Both the position numbers and the translations under genes were made by a program. Of a stretch of 64,000 bases of DNA, positions 1 through 7,910 are shown in pieces. The first letter of the stretch is position 1. Every line of letters begins with the position of its first letter. The stretch comes from Olleya marilimosa CAM030. Lineage in GTDB: Bacteria > Bacteroidota > Bacteroidia > Flavobacteriales > Flavobacteriaceae. The stretch lies in the NCBI RefSeq assembly GCF_000518485.1, contig NZ_JADR01000001.1:186001-250000 (forward strand), in the 5' to 3' direction. The notes under the pieces are model-generated. The model saw only the letters and a program-made list of their open reading frames with translations, ran no database searches and had not been told where the DNA came from.

Positions 1-1187
1 ATGGTTCCGAAATTAATGACGATCCTTTACAACCCATTTCACGATTTGCAACAGAATTGATTGCAGAAAAAGGAGACGACACACCAATTACTTGGATGCA
101 TAGAAGCGAGCGTTTTGCCGAAAAATTAGCAACTCCAGATGTTACTGTTGCAGATATTATTGGTGATGTGGATCCAATAAAAGCAGCAAACTTAAAACTG
201 AGTTATGCAGACGACAGAGTAATACATTACGGAATGATTCCGCGTGCAAACCGTTGCATTTTTGTTATAAACGAGTTGCCAGATTTGCAAGCCAGAATAC
301 AAGTGGCTTTGTTTAATATTTTGCAAGAAGGAGATATTCAAATTAGAGGATTTAAATTGCGTTTACCTTTAGATATGCAGTTTATTTTTACTGCAAACCC
401 TGAAGATTATACCAACAGAGGAAGCATTGTTACACCTTTAAAAGATAGAATTGGATCGCAGATATTAACGCATTATCCAACAGATATTGAAACTGCAAAA
501 ACAATTACACAACAAGAAGCAAAATCGGATAGTCGTCAAAAAGAAAGTATTCACGTACCAGAATTGGCTAAAGATTTACTTGAACAAATTGTTTTTGAAG
601 CTAGAGAAAGCGATTTTATAGACGAGAAAAGTGGTGTAAGTGCACGTTTAAGTATTACTGCTTTTGAGAATTTATTGAGTACAGCAGAATTACGTGCGTT
701 AAAATCTGGAGATGAGACTACAACAGTAAGATTGTCGGACTTTTTAGGAATTATTCCAGCTATTACTGGTAAAGTAGAATTGGTTTATGAAGGTGAACAA
801 GAAGGCGCAGCACAAGTGGCTTATAACTTAATTGGTGAAGCAGTAAAAAGTCTGTTTCCAGAGTTTTTTCCGAAGATAGAAAAATTAAAAAAACAAGAAG
901 ATGTTACTCCTTATGACGACATCGTCTCTTGGTTTTTCAACCATTCTGAAGGTTTCGAGTTATTAGATGGTTTACGTGATAAAGAGTATAAAGCATTATT
1001 AGATGCAGTTTCTCCTTTAGATGATTTATTGGCAGAACACCAACCAAAACTAACCAAGCAAGAAAGCTATTTTGTAAAAGAATTTGTGCTTTGGGCTTTA
1101 GTGGAATACAAGCAATTAAGTAAATATAGATTTACCGAAGGGATTCAGTTTAAAGATCCTTATGGTAGTTTTATTAGTGGTTTATAA
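1..1187 (+). CDS. MoxR-family AAA+ ATPase (5' end cut off)
   Basis: The reading frame is open to the left edge (first full codon at base 3), so the Walker A region and N-terminus lie outside the window. The visible part has a Walker B-like strand CIFVINE (bases 255-275, with Asn where Asp is usual), a sensor-1 segment FTANPED (bases 387-407), and then a helical C-terminal lid. This is the MoxR/magnesium-chelatase-like AAA+ group, which usually works as a chaperone with von Willebrand A-domain proteins. No vWA gene follows here, because the next gene is convergent. The exact substrate cannot be told. A shared hairpin ends transcription. Confidence 0.8.
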   Translation, partial: GSEINDDPLQPISRFATELIAEKGDDTPITWMHRSERFAEKLATPDVTVADIIGDVDPIKAANLKLSYADDRVIHYGMIPRANRCIFVINELPDLQARIQVALFNILQEGDIQIRGFKLRLPLDMQFIFTANPEDYTNRGSIVTPLKDRIGSQILTHYPTDIETAKTITQQEAKSDSRQKESIHVPELAKDLLEQIVFEARESDFIDEKSGVSARLSITAFENLLSTAELRALKSGDETTTVRLSDFLGIIPAITGKVELVYEGEQEGAAQVAYNLIGEAVKSLFPEFFPKIEKLKKQEDVTPYDDIVSWFFNHSEGFELLDGLRDKEYKALLDAVSPLDDLLAEHQPKLTKQESYFVKEFVLWALVEYKQLSKYRFTEGIQFKDPYGSFISGL

Positions 1188-1205
1188 TTTTAAACTTAAA
1201 ACAAT

Positions 1206-1240
1206 AAAAAAGCGCATCATTTTTAATGATGCGCTTTTTT
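1206..1240. terminator. Bidirectional rho-independent terminator
   Basis: A 10-bp GC-containing stem (AGCGCATCAT / ATGATGCGCT) with a 5-nt loop is flanked by an A-run on the left and a T-run on the right. It therefore works for both of the convergent genes at 1-1187 and 1243-2454. Confidence 0.85.
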
Positions 1241-1242
1241 GT

Positions 1243-2454
1243 TTAAGCCAATGTGGTAACCACTTCAATAGCGCTATGTAGTGTTTTATGTACTGGACAT
1301 TTATCTGCAATTTGAAGCATACGTTGTATTTGCTTCTCGTCTAAATTTCCTTTTAATTTAATCTCTCTGTTAAAGGTATCTACTTTAATTTCTTTTTGCT
1401 CACCATTTTCAATAGCTTGCTTTGTTACTTTAGTATGCGAAGTATGTACTTCTATATTTTGTAAATCCCAACCTTTTCGTTTAACATACATTTGAACGGT
1501 CATTGCTGTACAAGCAGATAATCCGGCAGAAACCAATTCGTAAGGCGAAGGCCCAAAATCGTTACCACCATAACTTGTAGGTTCATCAGCCATCATAGTG
1601 TGGTTTCCAACCGTCATTTGTGTCGTGAAACCATCTTCGGCGTCTAAGCTAGCAACAGCTTGATGCGTTGTAGAAACAGTGTTTGTTTTAGGAATAGAAA
1701 TATAGCGTTTTGCCCAAGTTGCAATGACGCTTCCTACGTAAATAGAATCTTCTTTTTTCATTAATAAATGATCTGCTCCATCAAGCGTTACAAAACTTTT
1801 AGGGTGTCTAGCAGCAATGTAAATTTCTTCAGCATTCGCAATACCAACTGTAGTATCTTGAGGCGAATGCAGTACTAACAATGCTTTGCGTAAGTTTTTA
1901 GCAACGTCTGGAAGCGACTTAGTTTCTATATCGTCTAAAAACTGTTTTTTAATTGTAAATGGTCGTCCACCAATACTCACATTTGCTTTTCCTATTGCTT
2001 TTATTTCTTCAACACTGTTTTGTATTAAATGTTTAACATGTTTAGGGTTTGAAGGTGCTCCAATAGTTGCAATTGCTTTAACAGAATCTATTTTAGAGGC
2101 TGCAAAAATAACAGCAGCTCCACCCAAAGAATGTCCAATTAAAAGGGTAGGAGCAGTATGGTTTTCTTTTAAATAATTAGAAGCACTAATTAAATCGTCC
2201 ACATTTCCAGAAAAATTGGTGTTTTCAAAATCGCCTTCACTTTCGCCTAAACCAGTAAAATCGAAACGTAACACACCAAACCCGTTAGACGTTAATTCGC
2301 GTGTAATATTTTTTACAGCAGATAAGTTTTTATTACAAGTAAAGCAATGTGCGAATATGGCAAAGTTATGAGGATGTTGATTTATAGGAAGCTCTAATCT
2401 GCCAACTAATTGTTGACCTTCAGCATTAGTAAAATTTATTTTTTGGATATTCAT
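1243..2454 (-). CDS. Alpha/beta hydrolase fused to an OsmC-family domain
   Basis: Two domains in one chain. Residues 1 to about 250 are an alpha/beta hydrolase with nucleophile elbow GHSLGG (Ser109), probable acid Asp200 (SPQD) and His229 (GADH). Residues about 262-403 are an OsmC/Ohr-type domain with the two expected redox cysteines, Cys315 (GLSACTAM) and Cys386 (DKCPVHK). OsmC-family proteins reduce organic hydroperoxides or related thiol-reactive compounds. The esterase partner might release or detoxify acyl substrates, but that is inference. The fusion is a known architecture in Bacteroidota. No signal peptide is seen, so it is cytoplasmic. Confidence 0.9.
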   Translation of the reverse strand: MNIQKINFTNAEGQQLVGRLELPINQHPHNFAIFAHCFTCNKNLSAVKNITRELTSNGFGVLRFDFTGLGESEGDFENTNFSGNVDDLISASNYLKENHTAPTLLIGHSLGGAAVIFAASKIDSVKAIATIGAPSNPKHVKHLIQNSVEEIKAIGKANVSIGGRPFTIKKQFLDDIETKSLPDVAKNLRKALLVLHSPQDTTVGIANAEEIYIAARHPKSFVTLDGADHLLMKKEDSIYVGSVIATWAKRYISIPKTNTVSTTHQAVASLDAEDGFTTQMTVGNHTMMADEPTSYGGNDFGPSPYELVSAGLSACTAMTVQMYVKRKGWDLQNIEVHTSHTKVTKQAIENGEQKEIKVDTFNREIKLKGNLDEKQIQRMLQIADKCPVHKTLHSAIEVVTTLA

Positions 2455-2510
2455 GGTGTTGCAATTTTATATTAAGTCGAAAAAAAGTGAAACCCTTTCA
2501 TTTAATAATA

Positions 2511-3083
2511 TTACCAAGTATCTCTAGATTTAATATTTGCTTCGCAGAAGTTTATGATTTCTTTTATTCTCTTCTGTTTAGTAGCTTCTCGTTTCGCTTG
2601 GTTTAGCCAATACAGATAGCTTTTTCTGTAAGAAGGTGCAAAGTTGTTATAGTTTTCAAAAGCTTTAAGATTTTCATCAAATGCCAATTGTAATGCGTCT
2701 GGAATAATGCCTTTTTCAACTGCATCTAAAGCAGTCCAGCTTCCGTTTTGTTTACCAATTTCTATACTTTCTAAACCTTTTGGATGCATTAAGTCTTCAG
2801 CAAGTAAGGCTTTAATATGCTTTTTGTTAAGTGCGCTCCACACGCTTTTAGGATTGCGTTTACAAAAGTATTGCCTGCGTTTTCCGTTTCCTAAACTTTT
2901 AACTGTACTATCTATCCAACCATAACACAAGGCAACTTTTACAGCTTCTTCCCAACGCATACTTTCGTTTTTGTGGTCTACTTTGTAAAAGATGAGGTAA
3001 ATGCCATTATCACTATCGTGATTGATGTGTAGCCATTCTCGCCATTCTTTATCAGATTTAAAATAGTACTCGTCAGTAGTCAT
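2511..3083 (-). CDS. YdeI/OmpD-associated family protein
   Basis: A 190-aa soluble protein. It contains the features of the YdeI/OmpD-associated (bacteriocin-protection) family: an N-terminal WREWL segment, the central CYGWIDSTVK stretch, and a C-terminal basic helix rich in Lys and Arg (about residues 150-185) after a short YxxxYLYWL segment. The biochemical role of the family is poorly defined; in enterobacteria YdeI has been linked to envelope stress and antimicrobial peptide resistance. The gene begins one base after the M1 peptidase stop, so the two are probably co-transcribed. Confidence 0.8.
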   Translation of the reverse strand: MTTDEYYFKSDKEWREWLHINHDSDNGIYLIFYKVDHKNESMRWEEAVKVALCYGWIDSTVKSLGNGKRRQYFCKRNPKSVWSALNKKHIKALLAEDLMHPKGLESIEIGKQNGSWTALDAVEKGIIPDALQLAFDENLKAFENYNNFAPSYRKSYLYWLNQAKREATKQKRIKEIINFCEANIKSRDTW

Positions 3084-3084
3084 T

Positions 3085-4734
3085 TTAAAGTGCTTTTACA
3101 TTCACATAAAAATTATTATCTACTTTTATATTTGAGTCTTTAGATTTTAATTTTAGGGTCTGATATTCTTTTGAAGGTGTTATCCAGTGATTAATACCAT
3201 TGACTTCAATTTTAATTGGCATCACAAAATCTTTTACTGTATTTGTCCATTTGTAATGCAATTTTTTACCTTCCACTTGATATTCTAAAACAGGAATTTT
3301 AGTAGTACGCAAATATTGATTAAAAATCTCTTTTAAATCCAAACCAGATTCTTCAGCTAAACAGTTTTCAATTTGTTGTGTTGTTACGGTTTGATGATAG
3401 AATTTTGAATTTAAAGTACGTAATATTTGTCTCCATTTTTCGTCATCATTAACTAGTTGACGTAAGGTATGCAGCATATTAGCACCTTTGTAATACATAT
3501 CTCCAGAACCTTCATTATTAACATTATATTGTCCAATTAAGGGTCTGTCATTTTGAATTCCTCTTCTTGTACCAATTACATACTCTGATGAGGCTTGTTT
3601 ACCGTAATAATAATCTAAAAATAAGCTTTCAGAATAAGCAGTAAAGCTTTCGTGTATCCACATATCTGCAATATCTACATTAGTAATATTGTTTGCAAAC
3701 CACTCGTGTCCAGCTTCATGAATGATGATAAAATCAAATTTTAAACCCCAACCTGTTCCGGATAAATCGCTACCCAAATAGCCATTCATATATTTGTTTC
3801 CGTAAGTTACAGAACTTTGGTGTTCCATACCTAAATAAGGGACTTCTACTAGTTTAAAACTATCTTCGTAAAACGGATAAGGACCAAACCAATGTTCAAA
3901 AGCTTTCATCATTTTTGGTGCATCTTTAAAATGGGTTTTTGCTTTTTCAAGGTTGTCTTTTAAAACGTAGTAATTCATGTCTAAATCACCTTTTTCGCCT
4001 TTAAAAACCTCAGAAAAATTAGCATAATCACCAATATTAATATTTACACCATAGTTGTTAATTGGGTTTGCTACATGCCAATTAGTTGTAATTGTTTCAT
4101 CTTTATTATCAATAATATTTTTAAGTCTTCCGTTAGACACATTCATTAGTCCTTTTGGAATAGTAACGCTAATATCCATACTATCTACTTCGTCATACAT
4201 ATGGTCTTTATTAGGCCACCAAACGCTTGCTCCAAGTCCTTGACAGGATGAGGCTATAAAATGATTTCCGTTTTTGTCTTTTTTCCAAGAAATTCCGCCA
4301 TCCCAAGGCGCTCTAACAGCTTCACGAGGTTTCCCTTCGTAATAGGCTATAACACTATTTGTTGCTCCTATTTTTTGCTGGTCTTTAAGCGTTACAAAGT
4401 GAGCATTTCCATCGTGTTTTATTTCTAGTTCTTTATTGTTTTGAGTCACTTTAGTCAGTACTAACGGTTCCTGCAAATCAATTTGTAACACTTGGTTTGG
4501 TTTTAAAACGGTATATTGAATGGTGTTTGTACCAGAGATTGTTTTCTGTTCTGGGTTAACTTTAATATCTAAATGATAATAGGATAAATCCCACCATTCG
4601 CGTTCTGGAGTAATACTTCCACGAAGCGTGTCTTGTCTAGTAAAGTTGTTTTTTTCTTGCAGTAAGCCTTGGGCTTTTGTTGATATACAAGGAGAAATTA
4701 CAAAAAAAAGTATTAGATAGAGTGTGTTTTTCAT
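3085..4734 (-). CDS. M1-family zinc metallopeptidase, exported
   Basis: A 549-aa aminopeptidase-like protein with an N-terminal signal peptide (hydrophobic residues 4-15, ending near AQG). The zinc site HEAGH lies at residues 339-343, with the third ligand Glu362 in WIHESFTAY. The substrate-binding GxMEN motif is present in the variant form GMEHQ (302-306). The N-terminal beta domain (about 45-235) precedes the catalytic domain; the chain is shorter than PepN and lacks the large C-terminal HEAT domain. It probably trims peptides in the periplasm or at the cell surface. Confidence 0.92.
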   Translation of the reverse strand: MKNTLYLILFFVISPCISTKAQGLLQEKNNFTRQDTLRGSITPEREWWDLSYYHLDIKVNPEQKTISGTNTIQYTVLKPNQVLQIDLQEPLVLTKVTQNNKELEIKHDGNAHFVTLKDQQKIGATNSVIAYYEGKPREAVRAPWDGGISWKKDKNGNHFIASSCQGLGASVWWPNKDHMYDEVDSMDISVTIPKGLMNVSNGRLKNIIDNKDETITTNWHVANPINNYGVNINIGDYANFSEVFKGEKGDLDMNYYVLKDNLEKAKTHFKDAPKMMKAFEHWFGPYPFYEDSFKLVEVPYLGMEHQSSVTYGNKYMNGYLGSDLSGTGWGLKFDFIIIHEAGHEWFANNITNVDIADMWIHESFTAYSESLFLDYYYGKQASSEYVIGTRRGIQNDRPLIGQYNVNNEGSGDMYYKGANMLHTLRQLVNDDEKWRQILRTLNSKFYHQTVTTQQIENCLAEESGLDLKEIFNQYLRTTKIPVLEYQVEGKKLHYKWTNTVKDFVMPIKIEVNGINHWITPSKEYQTLKLKSKDSNIKVDNNFYVNVKAL

Positions 4735-4821
4735 TACTATAAAAATTTCTTCTAAATTAATGAAAAATAAAAAACCACTTCACATTGTAGTGTTTTTTAA
4801 CTATTAAATTAAATAACAAAA

Positions 4822-4850
4822 AAAAGCTGTTTCATTACAAAACAGCTTTT
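4822..4850 (-). terminator. Terminator of the fad operon
   Basis: An 11-bp stem (AAAAGCTGTTT / AAACAGCTTTT) with a 7-nt loop lies 28 bp downstream of the fadE stop codon. A/T-runs on both flanks mean it can also block readthrough toward the M1 peptidase gene. Confidence 0.8.
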
Positions 4851-4878
4851 TAGGGTAATTAAAACTAAAACTTAATTT

Positions 4879-6687
4879 TTAGAAGCAGTATTTTCCTTCT
4901 GCTTTTACTTTTTCTGCAATCTCGATACGTAAATCTACGATATCTGGATAGTTAGCATATTTTGTAAAACGCTTAAGACCCATTAACATCATACGTTGTT
5001 CGTCGCCTTCTGCAAAAGAAATAATACTTTCTTTTCCTTTTTCTTCAACGATATCTACTGCGTGATATAAATATAATTTAGCCATCGCGATTTGAGCCGA
5101 TTGCTCAGCCTCGCTAGTACGTTTAACGTTTTTCTCAGTTCTTAAAATTGCAGATTCTGCCATGTAGATTTCAATTAAGATATCTGCAGCTGCAATTAAT
5201 AATTGTTGATGATCTTCTAACTGAGGACCATATTTTTGAACAGCACCACCAGCAACCATTAAAAATGCTTTTTTAAGCTTTTTAATCATTTCTTTTTCTT
5301 CTGAAAATAATTCAGAGTAATCAGGTGTTTCAAACGATGGTATACCCATTAATTCTTCTTGTACTTTAGATGCAGGACCTAATAAGTCAACGTGACCTTT
5401 CATAGCTTTTTTAACAAGCATACCAACGGTTAACATTCTGTTGATTTCATTAGTTCCTTCATAAATACGTGCAATACGTGCATCTCTCCAAGCTGACTCC
5501 ATAGGCGTTTCTTCAGAGAATCCCATTCCTCCAAAAATTTGGATTCCTTCATCTGCACAATTTTGCACATCTTCAGATACCGCAACTTTTAAGATAGAAC
5601 ACTCAATTGCGTATTCTTCAACACCTTTAAGTTCTGCTTCTTGATGTGTATTTCCAGCAGCTTCGCGCATTGCGATTCTGTCTTCAATATTTTTAGCAGC
5701 TCTATACGTAGCAGATTCACCAGCATAAGCACTTGCAGCCATTTCGGCTAACTTTACTTTAATTGCTCCAAAATCTGCAATAGGTGTTTTAAATTGTTTA
5801 CGCTCTGTAGCATAATTTACAGCAGTTGTTAAAATACGTCTTTGCGAATCTAAACAAGCAGCAGCTAATTTAATACGTCCAACGTTAAGTGCATTCATAG
5901 CAATTTTAAAACCTTCACCACGACCAGCTAACATATTTTCAGCAGGTACTACAGTGTCGTTAAAAAATACTTGACGTGTAGAAGACGCACGAATACCTAA
6001 TTTATGTTCTTCTTCACCTAAAGTAATTCCATTTGGATTTTCACTATCATACTCCACAATAAACCCAGTAATGTTTTTATCATCTTCAATACGAGCAAAA
6101 ACGATCATCACGCTACAGAAACCTGCATTTGAGATCCACATTTTTTGACCGTTAATTTTGTATGATTTTCCATCTGCAGAAAGCTCTGCAGTTGTTTTAC
6201 CAGAATTTGCATCAGATCCAGCTCCAGGCTCTGTTAAACAGTAAGCTCCAAACCACTCTCCAGATGCTAATTTTGGTACGTATTTTTGTTTTTGTTCTTC
6301 TGTACCATATAACGTAATTGGCATAGTACCAATACCTGTATGTGCACCAAAAGCAGTACTAAAAGAACCTGTTCCACTTGAAATATAATCACAAGTTAAT
6401 ACTGTAGAAACAAATCCCATTCCCATTCCGCCATAAGCTTCAGGAACTGCTACGCTTAAAAATCCCATGTCTCCAGCTTTACGCATAACGTCTTCAGTTA
6501 ATGCATAATCTTTAGCTTCAAAACGTGCTTTATGAGGAATAATTTCACGATCATTAAATTCCATTACAGAATCTTTCATCATTGCTTGCTCTTCTGAAAA
6601 ATCTTCAGGAGTAAACACATCATCACAATTTGTTTCTTTTACTAAGAATTGACCTCCACGAAGGATATCTTTTTCTAAATCTGCCAT
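4879..6687 (-). CDS. fadE: Acyl-CoA dehydrogenase
   Basis: A 602-aa flavoprotein catalysing the first oxidation of beta-oxidation (acyl-CoA to trans-2-enoyl-CoA). Visible landmarks are the CoA/FAD-binding LTEPGAGSDA segment (about residue 150), WISNAG, and the catalytic-region signature YEGTNEINRM (about 410). About 150 residues follow the ACAD core, as in the long FadE of Bacillus subtilis and mitochondrial VLCAD-type enzymes. It is the last gene of the marR-fadN-fadA-fadE operon, 27 bp after the thiolase; the order matches the Bacillus fadNAE operon. Confidence 0.93.
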   Translation of the reverse strand: MADLEKDILRGGQFLVKETNCDDVFTPEDFSEEQAMMKDSVMEFNDREIIPHKARFEAKDYALTEDVMRKAGDMGFLSVAVPEAYGGMGMGFVSTVLTCDYISSGTGSFSTAFGAHTGIGTMPITLYGTEEQKQKYVPKLASGEWFGAYCLTEPGAGSDANSGKTTAELSADGKSYKINGQKMWISNAGFCSVMIVFARIEDDKNITGFIVEYDSENPNGITLGEEEHKLGIRASSTRQVFFNDTVVPAENMLAGRGEGFKIAMNALNVGRIKLAAACLDSQRRILTTAVNYATERKQFKTPIADFGAIKVKLAEMAASAYAGESATYRAAKNIEDRIAMREAAGNTHQEAELKGVEEYAIECSILKVAVSEDVQNCADEGIQIFGGMGFSEETPMESAWRDARIARIYEGTNEINRMLTVGMLVKKAMKGHVDLLGPASKVQEELMGIPSFETPDYSELFSEEKEMIKKLKKAFLMVAGGAVQKYGPQLEDHQQLLIAAADILIEIYMAESAILRTEKNVKRTSEAEQSAQIAMAKLYLYHAVDIVEEKGKESIISFAEGDEQRMMLMGLKRFTKYANYPDIVDLRIEIAEKVKAEGKYCF

Positions 6688-6714
6688 TTTATAGTATTGT
6701 ATTAAGTTCTTTAA

Positions 6715-7905
6715 TTAGTTTAAAAATTCGAATATACCGCAAGCACCTTGACCTGTTCCAACACACATGGTAACTGCACCATATTTACCTTTCATGTCTT
6801 GCTTACGCATTTCGTCAAATAGTTGTACAGATAATTTTGCTCCTGTACATCCTAATGGGTGACCCAATGCAATTGCACCACCATTTACGTTAATTATATC
6901 TGGATTAAGATTTAGTTCTCTAATTACAGCTAAAGATTGCGAAGCAAAAGCTTCATTTAACTCAATTAAAGCTAAATCGTCTTGTTTTAATCCTGCTTGT
7001 TTTAATGCTTTTGGAATTGCTTTTACTGGTCCAATTCCCATAATACGAGGCTCAACACCTGCAGCAGCATAGTTTACCATTCTTGCAATTGGTTCTAAAC
7101 CTAGCTCTTTAACCATGTCTTCACTCATAACCATTACAAAAGCAGCACCATCACTCATTTGTGACGAGTTACCAGCTGTTACACTTCCTCCAGCAGCAAA
7201 TACTGCTCTAAGTTTAGCTAAAGCTTCTTTGCTTGTTCCTGCACGAGGTCCTTCATCTTTAGTTACTGTATAAGATCTGGTTGCTTTCTTTCCGTTAGCA
7301 TCAATATAAGTTTGTTCTACTTCAATTGGTACAATTTGATCTTGAAAACGATTTTCAGCTTGCGCTCTTAAGGCTTTCATATGTGAATTGTAAGCGAACT
7401 CGTCTTGGTCTTCGCGAGATACCTTAAACTGTTTTGCAACAGCTTCTGCAGTATTTCCCATTCCCCAATAATAATCTTCATGACCTGCTTTTACGATATC
7501 GTAGTTCAATTCTGGTTTAAAACCTGTCATTGGTACGCTACTCATACTTTCTGCACCACCAGCAATAATACAATCTGCCATTCCAGCTTGTATTTTTGCA
7601 GTTGCCATACCAATAGTTTCTACTCCAGAAGAGCAAAAACGGTTTACAGTTACGCCAGGAACATCCACAATATCTAATCCCATTAATGAGATTAAACGTG
7701 CCATATTTAATCCTTGAGAACCTTCTGGCATTGCGTTACCAACAATAACATCGTCAATACGCTTTGGGTCTAAACCTGGCAATTCCTTCATCATATACTT
7801 GATGGTTTCGGCTGCCAATTCATCTGTTCTTTTAAAACGGAACACGCCTTTTGGTGCTTTACCAACTGCGGTTCTGTATGCTTTTACTATATATGCTGTT
7901 TTCAT
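6715..7905 (-). CDS. fadA: Acetyl-CoA C-acyltransferase (thiolase)
   Basis: A 396-aa thiolase that cleaves 3-ketoacyl-CoA to acetyl-CoA and a shortened acyl-CoA. The acyl-accepting cysteine is Cys91 (NRFCSSG), and the C-terminal active-site loops are present: His349 (ALGHPLGC) and Cys381 (MCVGTGQG). The length is typical. It lies 5 bp downstream of fadN, which indicates tight co-transcription and probable complex formation with that protein. Confidence 0.95.
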   Translation of the reverse strand: MKTAYIVKAYRTAVGKAPKGVFRFKRTDELAAETIKYMMKELPGLDPKRIDDVIVGNAMPEGSQGLNMARLISLMGLDIVDVPGVTVNRFCSSGVETIGMATAKIQAGMADCIIAGGAESMSSVPMTGFKPELNYDIVKAGHEDYYWGMGNTAEAVAKQFKVSREDQDEFAYNSHMKALRAQAENRFQDQIVPIEVEQTYIDANGKKATRSYTVTKDEGPRAGTSKEALAKLRAVFAAGGSVTAGNSSQMSDGAAFVMVMSEDMVKELGLEPIARMVNYAAAGVEPRIMGIGPVKAIPKALKQAGLKQDDLALIELNEAFASQSLAVIRELNLNPDIINVNGGAIALGHPLGCTGAKLSVQLFDEMRKQDMKGKYGAVTMCVGTGQGACGIFEFLN

Positions 7906-7910
7906 TTTTC

